64,000 nt of DNA from assembly GCA_963931865.1 (NCBI GenBank), contig OZ007508.1, forward strand, positions 67,001 through 131,000, in the 5' to 3' direction. The notes under the pieces were generated by a model that did not search any database, was not told the origin of the DNA, and saw nothing but the letters and a program-made list of their open reading frames with translations. Numbering within the stretch: position 1 is the stretch's first letter; each line of letters starts with the position of its first letter. Made by a program: the position numbers and the translations under genes. Source of the DNA: Axinella damicornis (taxonomy: Eukaryota; Porifera; Demospongiae; Axinellida; Axinellidae). This document shows, piece by piece, positions 32,554 to 43,781 of the stretch.

Positions 32554-35050
32554 TCATTGCAAATGAGATGTATCATGGATACAAAGTGCGGTCACAGACA
32601 CACACTTCAACTCTGGTTCTGTTTCCATGGCAACCAGGAAGGAGCTGACAGCAGTGTTCGGTGAGGCCGTGGCTCTGGTCGGCAGCTCACATGCAAAGTT
32701 CACGTGCATGTGGTCCATCATTTCGTGCATCAGCCCTCCGTGGGAAACCACCAGGATGTGGGAGGAAGGGGGTGGGGGAGGAGGGGTCTTCGTGGATTGG
32801 AGATATCGCCAGAGGATGGTACCCTCACACTGTACAACACAACCACAACAGGATGGCATATGAACAACTACTACCAACAGCCGCAGTTAATGGCCACTCA
32901 CTGGGCTGATGTCCGATGCAGCCTGGTGTGCATGCTCACTGCAGATCAGAGTACACAACCGTAACGCTTGTTGTACCACAGGTCATGGAATGTGTCCCCA
33001 CCTGCACAGAGTCATCCAGATGTCCTCTGCCCTGCCTCTCAGCTGCTGCCGGGTTTCCCCACCCAGGGGAGTGTACTCTGCCACTGGCACTCGATGGCGC
33101 CTTGCATTCTGTACCAGCACAGAGACAGACTGTCCCTCAGCCTCGCCATAGCCCTGGGGGGCAGACGGGGACCTTACGAGTGTGACAACTCAGCATACAA
33201 TATATCTGTGGTCTGACTAACCCTCTCTCTCATCCTGGAATCCTTCACTACCCCCATACTCCCCTCGCCCAGCTGTGTAGCAATGATCTCAGCCGTCTGG
33301 GTATGTGTATGTGTGTGCATGTGGGGGGTGTGCGTGTTGATGGAAGTTCAGTCATCTCCACTACGGCAATGAAAGTGAATGAATGCAAGGAGCAGTATTA
33401 GCCACATCACTTATTTATTTGCTAGTGCCTGCTGAGGTGTGCATACCACAATAATCAGACCAGGGTTTACACACAAGGTTGAAGAGTTTCCACAAATCTG
33501 CCTCCAGACTCTCCACCCCACCCTACATAATACCATTACTGTAACACTAGTTGTCAATGGTCTTACCTCACTGGCTCTCAGCAAGTCACTGGAGTAGATA
33601 GCAGTGACTGTTTCCCTGGCAAGCCGTGCTCCCAGCAGTCTGGCTTGTTGCCTGCCCAACTCTGACAAAGCTATGTCTTGATGCCCTGCATAGCGTCCAG
33701 TGACAGAATAGGGCACAAGGTCATAATAGTTGTTGACATGTGTTACGTTTCACATCCATAGGATGGTAGACAATGAGTGTATGAAAGTGGCCATTCTGCT
33801 TTTCTGCAAAAGTGTGCTAGAGATTCCCAGACACTGTAACTTGCTGTTTGTGTTTTGTTGAATTCCTGAAAGCACAAGAACTGCAACCTCAGAGATGCCT
33901 TGTGGTAAGGCTTCTCTAGTTTTCTTGATTTCCAGATTTGCAGAAACAGCAACTCCCGAGATGCCTTCTGGTAAGATTTCCTGATTTCTTGATTTGCAGA
34001 ACAGCGACTCCAGACCACCGACTGATGCACAGTTTCACCGTTATCTGCAATTTTTCCTACAGTGATCATTATTATTAATTACTTAACATGCACAGCACTG
34101 ACGTCATATTAATACCCCTCCCCTCCCTAGTCTAGTTGCTGCATGCTGCAAACACTAACATGCACAAAGGTGACCTTATAAGTGCTGGGTCTTTATTCCT
34201 GCTCTGCTTTTCTGTGTGTGCATGCCGTGACCTTTAATCCAAAGTGGCGCGCGCCTTTGGTCTTGCTTTTCGTGCTTGCAGCTGCAGGTGGCCAGATTAG
34301 TCTGAGGTGGTGTGAAATTATGATTGTGCTCAGGGGTCAACAGCAGTCTGGTCCCAGACCTCCATGCTGTACCATTTGGGAACCAGACTAGGGAAGGGAG
34401 GGGTATTAATATGACGTCAGTGCTGTGCATGTTAAGTAATTAATAATAAATGATCACTGTAGGAAAAATTGCAGAAAACGGTGAAACTGTGCATCAGTCG
34501 GTGGTCTGGAGTCGCTGTTCTGCAAATCAAGAAATCAGGAAATCTTACCAGAAGGCATCTCGGGAGTTGCTGTTTCTGCAAATCTGGAAATCAAGAAAAC
34601 TAGAGAAGCCTTACCACAAGGCATCTCTGAGGTTGCAGTTCTTGTGCTTTCAGGAATTCAACAAAACACAAACAGCAAGTTACAGTGTCTGGGAATCTCT
34701 AGCACACTTTTGCAGAAAAGCAGAATGGCCACTTTCATACACTCATTGTAGACTCTTTCCATAACTGGTTGTGTGACATCTGTGCAAAATTTCTGTCCAC
34801 CCTCGCTCATTGTTTGTCCTCTGCTGGGGATACCACAGTAGTGCCTCCTTACACTACAAGTGCCTAGCCTCCTTACATCAGAAGCCATAAATATTATAAC
34901 GCCACGCACCTTGGATGATTCTGCGTCGGTTGGACTCCGTTTCGCCACTGTGTGTATCAGACGGGCAACACATGCTCAATTGAAGTTGCACAAACACTTA
35001 TTTACGTTCACTCACTGTCTCACTAGAGTCAGCTGAAAACAGGCTGCCAT
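32554..35050 (-). CDS. TIGAR: TIGAR-like histidine phosphatase (fructose-2,6-bisphosphatase type)
   Basis: Seven exons in phase: 35016-35050, 34910-34947, 33567-33685, 33222-33296, 33002-33153, 32902-32938, 32554-32787, giving about 229 aa (human 270). Features of the phosphoglycerate-mutase fold: LTLVRHGETESN with the phosphate-accepting His (residue 12) in the RHG motif, IYSSDLLRASE, the catalytic Glu in PLGGETRQQ (about 122), and the second His in VVSHGG (about 168). The His-12 codon is split by intron 1. Exon 6 (37 nt) and the start of exon 7 are the least certain. Intron 2 carries a large foldback element. The enzyme would lower fructose-2,6-bisphosphate and glycolytic flux. The start is divergent from the WH1-CRIB gene, with about 1.5 kb between the start codons. 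Confidence 0.82.
33773..34752. mobile_element. Foldback element, about 360-bp inverted arms
   Basis: Left arm 33773-34134 and right arm 34384-34752 are near-perfect reverse complements around a 249-bp loop, all within TIGAR intron 2. The loop edge carries GTCTAGTTGC / ACCAGACTAGGG. Mirror ORFs in both arms encode the same peptide, but have no start context or family match and simply reflect the symmetry. Confidence 0.8.
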
Positions 35051-36550
35051 CCTGGCTCTCAACCTCCTCGCTATCGCACAGTGACATGACATGACATGAC
35101 AAACTTCCTTTTAGCGCCCCCACGTTAATGATATTCATATGTTGGGCTTCCTGACCAACATTAATTAATTATTAATTATTGCACCTTGCTTTGCTGTTGC
35201 CGCCTCGAGAGAAAGGTGTATCGTTTGAACTGCTGAAGGGAAAGAGAGAAGGTTTGTCTGAGTGGACGAGTGTGTGTGTCTCATAGCGAAATACAAGCAT
35301 TGCTAGTTAGCGACAGCTAAATTTGTGGTTAGGATAATGCAGCTAAAGTTTGAATTTGCCGTTGACCTGGCAACTAGCACCATGCTGCAGCAGGTTACGG
35401 GCTATCTAATGATGAGCTCGTGCTCAATTGCCCGACAACGCTGGAGATGTAGGCTGTCAAACTTGACAATGGAGTGCAGTGGAGGGGACCCGTTTCCCTT
35501 GCTGAGTGTAAGATGAGAAGGGTCAGTTTCCAAACTGCATAGTTTCCAGCCTGGTTGTGGTTTCACACTTGCTGAATTTCAGAAATTGAGGGCATAGTTG
35601 TAAGGGTTCGTTCCATTATGGTATGAAAGTGTATGTGTATGAACTGCAGATATTGGTATTGGTGGCTCTGGGTAGTGGCTGCTGACTGGCTGGTCCTAGA
35701 TTGTGATGTCAAACTGGTCGACGAGTTGCACTGCTCTGCTCTAGCTAGCTCCCCTGTGCTTCTCAAGGTAGCCACTGCTGTCCGAGGGTGCATGAATTGA
35801 CTCTATGACTTGATTGCTAAGTGCCAATGTCATGACATTGAAGAAACAGGCGTTTTCTAAAATGCATAAAATACATGACAGGTGTGTTATTGCAACATGC
35901 TTTGTCCCGATTCACCAAGCTGTAACAAGAGTAATATTGGATGTTGCAGGACACCCACCGATACATATACCTCAATAGGCCTTTGGCAGAGCTGTGTGGA
36001 ACCCTCACAGTGATGTGTGTCAATGTGTAGGGAGAGCGCTAAATGTGCAAGCTTGCAAAGAATGTCACAATCACTCCAGTGTTGACTCGTTAAGTGAAGG
36101 TCGAACCATCCGCTTTGCATAACTTCTGACTATTCTCATAATCGAAAGTCCTTGAGGAATAAGCACACCTCCGATATGACAGGTAGTGTTGTGTCCGCTG
36201 TTCCTCTGCCCATTGTTCGTGAGGACCAGGACAGAGTGTGGCGTGTTATGGCTGCCTGCCATGGCAACTCACCGCCCAGCATGTGGGACTGTGCATGCCT
36301 CAGTACAGTTGACACAGCCACTGTGGAGTGGGTCTACCCTGAGAGCTGCAACGTGTTCTTAGTGTTCCCATCCCCCACACACTGACACTGGCTGGCTTTT
36401 ACAGCACACAAGCTACGCCCATGACTGTAGCTCTTGGAATGTCAAGTGTACTACTTGAGACTCGGCTACTTGCATCCTCTAACTGTGAACTCCTGCCCCC
36501 TCCACACACTCACACACCTGCACATGCATCCACACACAGATATCACAACA
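35051..36550. other. Region between divergent TIGAR and WH1-CRIB genes
   Basis: Contains an ACATGACATGACATGAC tandem at 35086-35102, and otherwise unique sequence that may hold promoters and 5' non-coding exons. ORFs at 35325-35516 and 36152-36385 lack splice support or family similarity. Confidence 0.4.
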
Positions 36551-38414
36551 ATGGACCCAGCTACCAGCGTGGTGAGTGCCAAACCTCTGAACCATGACGC
36601 TGTCTTTCGGATCGAGGTGTCCCTCTCAAGCCGCAAAAGTTCTGCCATTGTGATGCGCACATCAGCCAGACTGTACTCCCTGGAGGGAACCAAGGGGCTC
36701 ATGCACACGGGAGCGGCAGGTCTGTCAGTGCATGGTACCACTGCCAGACTGTTGGCTGCAGTGTGTCTCGCAATGTTTGGCTTCGGCCTCAATTTTGCAT
36801 CACATTTCTCCCATTTCTGCACCCCTCCCCTCTGTCCGGGCCACAACAGCGTCCATCGTAGACTCACCACTGCCCCAAGTGGCTGGGTGCAAGTGAGCTC
36901 AAGTGCATTAGTCTTCTATCTCTGCTGGGGGAGTATGTGATATTATGAGGCCAGAGACGTGTTTGTTTACCTTCACAGCTGTGGCTCTAATGTAGAAACG
37001 TTTGCTCACCTCTCACAGCATCCTCCCCCTACACACACACACCCTCTCCCTACACAACACCCACACCCTCTCCCTACACACCACCCACACCCTCTCAGCC
37101 GACGCAGAGTGGAAGTCGGTGGCATACGGCGCTCCCTGCATCCAGCTGATGAAGGAGACCACTGACCACAACTCTCCATTCAAAGTCAAGATTGTCATTG
37201 CTGAGGTGGAGTCAGGTGGGTGTAGTCTGCCATACTAGCGGGTGTGTTGAGACCCTCAGACCCACTGCAATTAGTTTCTAGTGCTCTGTACGGCATGGCT
37301 GGCTAGGAGATTCTTGACCTCTGTCTAAACCCACAACCTCCCCACTGATATCTTGGGACTTGTGCAAGGTGGGGAGTTTTTCTCATAGTGTAACTTTTTA
37401 CACCTGGGCAGATTGGAATATCACACTTTAACAGTGCAGGTTGTGTGCTGAACAATAGTTCATGTACACCTTGTTACCCAGTTGTGGCTGGTAGGAGACA
37501 AACAATATGATTGTCAAACCAAGTGTATAGTGCCTGGTTGTCACAGAAGTCCTACAGCAGCAGTAGCTGCATGGATAAGGAAGCTCTATGTGCATCATGG
37601 CCTAGCGGTTGTTCATGATATCTCTGAGGCAATTCCACCTGAATAACAGCCCATTATAGATTGTTAATGTAATGAACGACATTCAGAGTAGCTCTAACAC
37701 CCCCTCAAGCCAAGGGTTGGTCTCCTTTGACGCTACAATGACTTGCTGTTGCTGTTGTGTGTGCAGGCATTGCTCTGTGGGAGGAAGAGGTCGGGCCAGA
37801 GAGTAAGTACCACGCCATGCAGTCCAACTTCCACACCTTCGTCACAAGGGGCCACACCTTCGCCATTCAGTTTGCAAAGTAAGGGAGAGAGTTAGTTGGA
37901 GGGAGTTGGTTGGTGAGAGTGATTCGTTGAGGGTCACGTGAGTAGCACTAATATGACTACCCATCCCTTGCAGTGAGGATGAAGGGGGTCGCATGCTGGA
38001 GAGCCTCCAGGACCTCTTCCTGCAGAAACAGAAGTCTGAGACAGTTTCCTTTGACAAGAAACCTGATGACAGTACTGTCTTCAAGAAGCCCAAGAGCATC
38101 CGGCGGCTTAACAAGAAGGACATCTCTGCACCGTGCAACTTTAAACACGTCTCAGGTAACCGTTCTGTCTTACTGCACAATATGCCATGTGCAGAACTAG
38201 GAGCTAAGAGCAAGTACATGTTGGTGGGGGTATGCCGCTGTTCACTGCAGTAATGATGCTGTCTGCAATAATATACCTCCCCCCACTAGGTATCACCATG
38301 CAGCGCACCCAGGTATGTGAGGAGGAGCTTCGCGGGACAATCCAACGCAAGATACGGTCCATGTCCCTCTCCAGCCTCACCAGAAGCAAACCACACTCAC
38401 ACCTCCGTGGTACG

Positions 38415-38455
<41 letters not shown>

Positions 38456-41400
38456 TGACAAAGTACACACATTAAGCTCTGCATTATAGTGTACTGTACA
38501 TGTTGCTAGCTAGTCAACAGGTCAGCTGATAGTGACGTTTGGATGGATATATTGTAGTGATTGGTCTGTCCACCTCAACCGGGTGAGCTTCATAGCTGCC
38601 AATATTTGCCGTATGTCAGCTGAGTTCTTCTCAGTATTGGTACAATGACACTGCTACCTACAAAACATACTCTGCAGCTGGTGGCTCTGTGAATGTGGTC
38701 TGTAGGTAACTGAACTCCATCTGTCTAGGCAGGCCAATTAGTACTTGGATCAAATTACCCATGAATGTTCCTACATCTACCACACCAAGAGCTGGACACA
38801 CATCCACCCCACCACCCTCTCACTTCCACACCCTCACATGTACACATCCTCACACACAATTCCAGGTGACATGGTGGACGGGATGTACAGACACAGCGCC
38901 GTTGACACACCAGACCTCCAGAGGAGGATGGAGAAGGAAGCGGACACGGAAAAGGGAAGCAAACTCGGCTCTGTATTCCATAAGTTTGGCTCTCTGCGCA
39001 AATCCTGGAAGAAAGCTCCCTCCAAGTCCTCTCCTCTGGACCTGATAGAACAGCACAACTTTGTCCGTGACACAAACCGGATGTCCCTCCCCTCCCACTT
39101 CCGACGGCAGGTCCGCCCTGGGATCTCCTCTGATACCTTCTCCCATCACAACGAGGATCCTCACGGACTCAACAAGGCTATCTCTCTGTCCTCAGGTGAG
39201 GATGATGAGAGGGGGGTGTGGGTGCGATGATCACTGCAGCAGTCAATTCACCATCAATAATTATGAACCGGAGGTGTAGGCTATAGCCGGAGACAGTGAG
39301 CAAACCACGCCGTGAGTTTCAGCACTTGGCGAGCACACACTTCTTCAGCAAACTCGTACGCTTTGCCAACAGCATGTGGCCGGCCTACTACATGGGCCAT
39401 GCCTACTAATTATGCTCACATGCACAAGAGGCATTCTCTGTGCATATGTATGTATTCCTAGTTTACAGTTTCCAACTTACTTGCTCCATACTGTGTACTC
39501 ATGATCTCCATCCGCTGCACAGCCTGGGAGTTCTTTTTGACTCAACTCAACAGGCCTAGACTTAGTGTCGGTTTCATGCATCAAAAGTACATTGCAGTCC
39601 ACGTCTGAGCGATGTCAAAACTTCCACACAGTAGTAAAATGTATCTGTGCCACCGGATCACATGCGTACCAAGCTATCAACTTCTCCCTCCTTTCTTTCG
39701 TCGCTGCGCAGAGGAGAGAACCTGGAAACGAGTTATACACTGTACTTGTGGTGCTCCAGGCTGCTTGTCCTCCTACAGACATCCGGGAACAAGGCTTGTG
39801 CACAGTGCGGACTGATACTGCACGTGTGCTTGTCTGTGCCCGAAGTGTTGTGACAACTGTCCTGGGATTGTATATTTGTATATTATTGTGGGTACTGCAT
39901 GTGTGCGTGGTGGTTGAACTCTGCAGCAGAGTGTAATGTTCATTCAAGTGTGTTCATTGTACAGTATTCACAGTGTACACATGGCAAAGCCCTGTGAGGC
40001 CAGCAGGAAAACATACCACTGAGATGGTATTCACGAGCTGAAATTCACATCTTGTGATGTCAGTGTTGTTTATCTCTAGTGTGACACTTCACTGATTGGG
40101 GTGCAGATAATAGTGAAGTCAGGCCACATCCAGCAAGATGCTGCCACTCAATGTCTAGTGTTATTTCAGCAACGAACCCACCTTTACACACACACACACA
40201 CACCCGCACACACTTTCAACAGGAGACTTGCTGGATCTCCCCTCAGATTCAGTCCAGTTGTCACACAAGTCTGCCCCCATCAAGCGCAGACACACTATGG
40301 TGTTGCTTGACGGCAGTCCGACACGGCGACCGGACAACCAGCAGTTCAATTACACCCCGTACAGAGATGGGAACCCTCGGTCCACCTCCAGCCTGCACCA
40401 CCAACCACGGTCTCATGGAGGCCTCTCATCCACCAGACCATACATGTCCGATATGAGCCTCCATCAGAACCCTCAGGCCTACAGCTTCAACCGAGTACAG
40501 GAGAGACGGTTTGTGGACGCGAGGATGTACCAGGCTGCCCAGGACCGGCAGAGGAGAGTTACTCCTGATAAGGCTCCTACTCAAGCTTTTCGAAGGTCGT
40601 CACTGACGGAGGCACAGGTAGAGGGTAGGATTTCCTTTGATGAGAGAAGACCACACATGCAGGCTCGTACCAGCAATGGAATGATGCACCACCAGGTGAT
40701 TCCTGAAGGACAGGCTGGATTCATCTCATCCATGCCCAATGGCAGAGTAGCCCAGGGGGCAGTGCCACCCGGCAGAGGAGACCCCAGAATGCCTCTACAA
40801 GACAGTGATCCACACTATGCCACTATCGGTGCTCCCACACGTCACACGTTATCTACTCAGCCCATACAGCCAATGGTCCCAGAGCCTGACTTCAACTACG
40901 ATGTGCTCAGCCCACGGAATCGGCCCCTACCTCCAACCCCACTTGAGGTGCAAATACCAAGGCCACAGATGCGACAACCACATAACTACCATCCACGTCC
41001 CTCCTTCAATGCACACCCTACCCAACACTACGCCCAGCAATACCCACAGGTTAATGACATAGATTGTACTGTAAGAGGGAGGTAACTGGACCTGCTCCGA
41101 AGGTAGTCAATCATCACTGACAGGGTTCTGGAATGAGTGTAACTCTGCATTTGGTTTACCTTCTTTTGTGTGCTGATGTGCACCATCCCCCCCAGGGTGA
41201 TTCAACAAGCCTTGTGTGCTGGTGTGCACCATTCCCCCCAGGGTGATTCATCAAGCCTAGTGTGCTGATGTGCACTATTCCCCCCAGGGTGATTCAACAA
41301 GCCTTGTGTGCTGGTGTGCACCATTCCCCCCAGGGTGATTCATCAAGCCTAGTGTGCTGATGTGCACTATTCCCCCCAGGGTGATTCAACAAGCCCCGTT

Positions 41401-43230
41401 GATGTGCACTATTCCCCCCATGGTGATTCATCAAGCCTAGTGTGCTGATGTGCACTATTCCCCCCAGGGTGATTCAACAAGCCCCGTTGATGTGCACTAT
41501 TCCCCCCAGGGTGATTCAACAAGCCTTGTGTGCTGATGTGCACTATTCCCCCCAGGGTGATTCATCAAGCCTAGTGTGTTGATGTGCACCATTCCCCCCA
41601 GGGTGATTCAACAAGCCTTGTGTGCTGAAGGACGGGCAGTAGACATTTCACACTTGTGCTCTGCAATTCCCTCCCTCAGGGTTTCAACCATGCCCCCTCC
41701 CAGCATGCCTTCACCAGACCGCAACAGGCCTCGGCTGGACAGTATCGCTCCCAGGTGTCTCCCTCCCACCCCCACACCCAGATATCCCCCTCCCATCCTC
41801 CCGCACGCTTCCCTCCATCCTTCCAGCCCAACCCCGCACCGATGCCACAGCACTTCCAAAAGCAGTACCCACCCGCACAATACCGCCACCCTGCACAGGT
41901 ACATGTTCTACCTGATATATCTCTAGTGACCTCTCTAGTCTGCATGAGGATAGGTTCATTCTAGCCGGCCACGTGGGAGGTTGGAAGAGAGAGGCCTGGT
42001 ATCTACCATTTAAATTACGTATTCCGATTGTGTGAACAAATCGTGAGGTATCGTATACCATCGTATGCTAACCACATTATTGTTCCATCCACTATCGTAG
42101 TCATTTGTTGCACTAGTAGAGTCAAAGATGGCGGTATTGTCACAAGGGTACTCAGGCAAGCAGCTACGTCAACTACTTTGTGACGTTATCTTTGTTAACA
42201 ATTATCTGGCTGTGTGTTTTGCAATCTCAGCCCCTCCCTCAGTTATTAGAGATTGTACCATGCGCTTATTTGCAAGCTGCCAACATGGCCAATTCCGAGT
42301 GGTAGGACCACCTTTGCTCTCATTACGGTACAAAAAGGCCACGGAATGTCGATTACTGTGACACAAACAGTGGATACCAAGCCACTTTCTCTCCTCCCAC
42401 TAGGCCTGAGATAATTATGCCAGAATAATTTTGGGAATAGTAGCAAAGGTAAAGAATTGAGAGAATAATAGCAAGCATTTGCATGTGGAAGTAAGGGGTG
42501 TGGTGCAAATTGACTTCCGGTTTGCTGCACATGCTAATAATGGTTGAAATTTTCAGTACTAGCACAGATAATATTATTGTAGTTGATCTGTTGACAGTGT
42601 AGTCCGAGGACTCTGATTTGCCGGTACCTCAGGTGCAATCACTCAAGACTATGTTGAATGTTCCCTAATGTTGCAGTATAACAAGCGTTGACTAGAAAGT
42701 TATTTGTTGAGAATAATATGAGAATAATAGCAAGGCTTTGGGGAATAATAGCAAGGAATAGAATAATAGCTAAAAGTTGAGGCATAATTATCTCAGGCCT
42801 ACCTCCCACACCATCTGGGAACAATGTTAGACTCATCAGTAATCTTGTTTGATGAGCAGACTTTTTGTTTATTTCATGTTTCAAGTGACTGTTGTCCCTT
42901 ATCACACAGTGGCAGCCATCGTACCCAGCGCAGATGCCAGTCCAAAGGACAGATGGCTACCCACCACACCATCACCAGCATCAAACTGACTTGAACGCTC
43001 ACCACCGCACAGCAACACTGAATGACACAAACTCACATTATGATCTGCTAAATCCAACCCTGGGTGCTGCTGGGAGCAGAGACTCCGCTGCCAGCCAGGG
43101 GTCGGACCCTGAGTTGGCTGAGATGACGGAGGAGGTCACACAACAGATGTCCAGGGTACTGGAGCAATTTGACAGCCTCCTCCCTCCGAGGGAACCCAGC
43201 AGACCGATCATACAGCAGACAGCACTCTGA
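36551..43230 (+). CDS. WASP-like WH1-CRIB adaptor without a visible VCA region
   Basis: Nine exons in phase: 36551-36719, 37099-37215, 37767-37878, 37974-38155, 38290-38409, 38866-39195, 40223-41049, 41680-41898, 42910-43230; 798 aa. Residues about 20-150 are a WH1 domain of WASP type: SAIVMRTSARLYSL, AEWKSVAYGAPCIQL, IALWEEEV, NFHTFVTRGHTFAIQFANED. A CRIB motif follows (DISAPCNFKHVSG, about 182-194), so it should bind Cdc42/Rac. The rest is basic, then Pro/Gln/His-rich with an SH3-type site (RPLPPTP), tyrosines in YDLLNP contexts, and a short acidic helix near the C-terminus (ELAEMTEEVTQQMSRVL). No WH2, central or acidic Arp2/3-binding segment is seen. It could recruit WIP-type partners and GTPase without activating Arp2/3. 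An unseen 3' alternative exon could supply a VCA. Confidence 0.75.
38408..38454. repeat. (CA)n microsatellite directly after WH1-CRIB exon 5
   Basis: ACACAC run starting 7 bases past the GTACGCC donor. Confidence 0.85.
41168..41630. repeat. 46-bp minisatellite with a built-in 3'-splice-like motif
   Basis: About ten copies (some shortened to about 36 bp) of a unit with TGTGCACCATTCCCCCCAGG then GTGATTCAACAAGCC, in WH1-CRIB intron 7. Each unit contains pyrimidine-tract-CAG|GGTGATTCAAC, resembling the true exon 8 acceptor CCCTCCCTCAG|GGTTTCAAC at 41680. Confidence 0.85.
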
Positions 43231-43781
43231 GCAGTTCTTCACATTAACATTTTATTTTAGCCCATGCATTGGCGAGATGTTATGTTGTGCATTATTTTAT
43301 TGCGTAAGGGTTACTAGCACCACAGTTAGTTCATTATTATTATTCAGACCTATATCAATTTTTATCTCTGTAACTGTTAATAATTATTAACATTATTGTT
43401 TCCCAGTCCCTTCAAGCTTTGGTGAGGAGGAATCGACTGCTGGAAACACAGCTGTCCAGACATGTCAGGGATATTACCTCCCTTTTATGACAAATGCCAG
43501 GGGGTAGATCAGACAGTTGTTGCTTTGCACATGATTGTGATCCTCAGCTTGTATCAAGATCACCTAACCATGCCCTAATTACCCTAAGTACATGTATATT
43601 GCTAGCTAATGCTACAACCCTAAGTAAACCAATCAGATGCGAGCTTTGAAAATCGCTGCATTACGCCTACGTTACGTTGCCGATTCGAAGGGGAAGTCCC
43701 TGGGCCGCCGAGCAAGCAAGTTGGCGTGACATGTTGAAACGTCCAGCTCTGAATGTACAGTGAGACTTCCATCCACTTTCA
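43231..43781. other. Intergenic gap
   Basis: Contains the 3' end of the WH1-CRIB gene and the promoter of the Bcl-2-like gene. A stretch at 43410-43490 reads like exon sequence (SLQALVRRNRLLETQLSRHV then a stop); it is preceded by TTTCCCAG and could be an alternative last exon of the WH1-CRIB gene. Confidence 0.35.

Noticed and set aside
33743..34764. Mirror-image ORFs giving the same 100-aa peptide
   Set aside because: They are the two arms of a foldback element; no start context, no homology and no splice support.
34910..34973. TIGAR start at ATG 34973
   Set aside because: It would lack the first beta strand and give HSG instead of RHG; splicing from 35016-35050 restores the family N-terminus.
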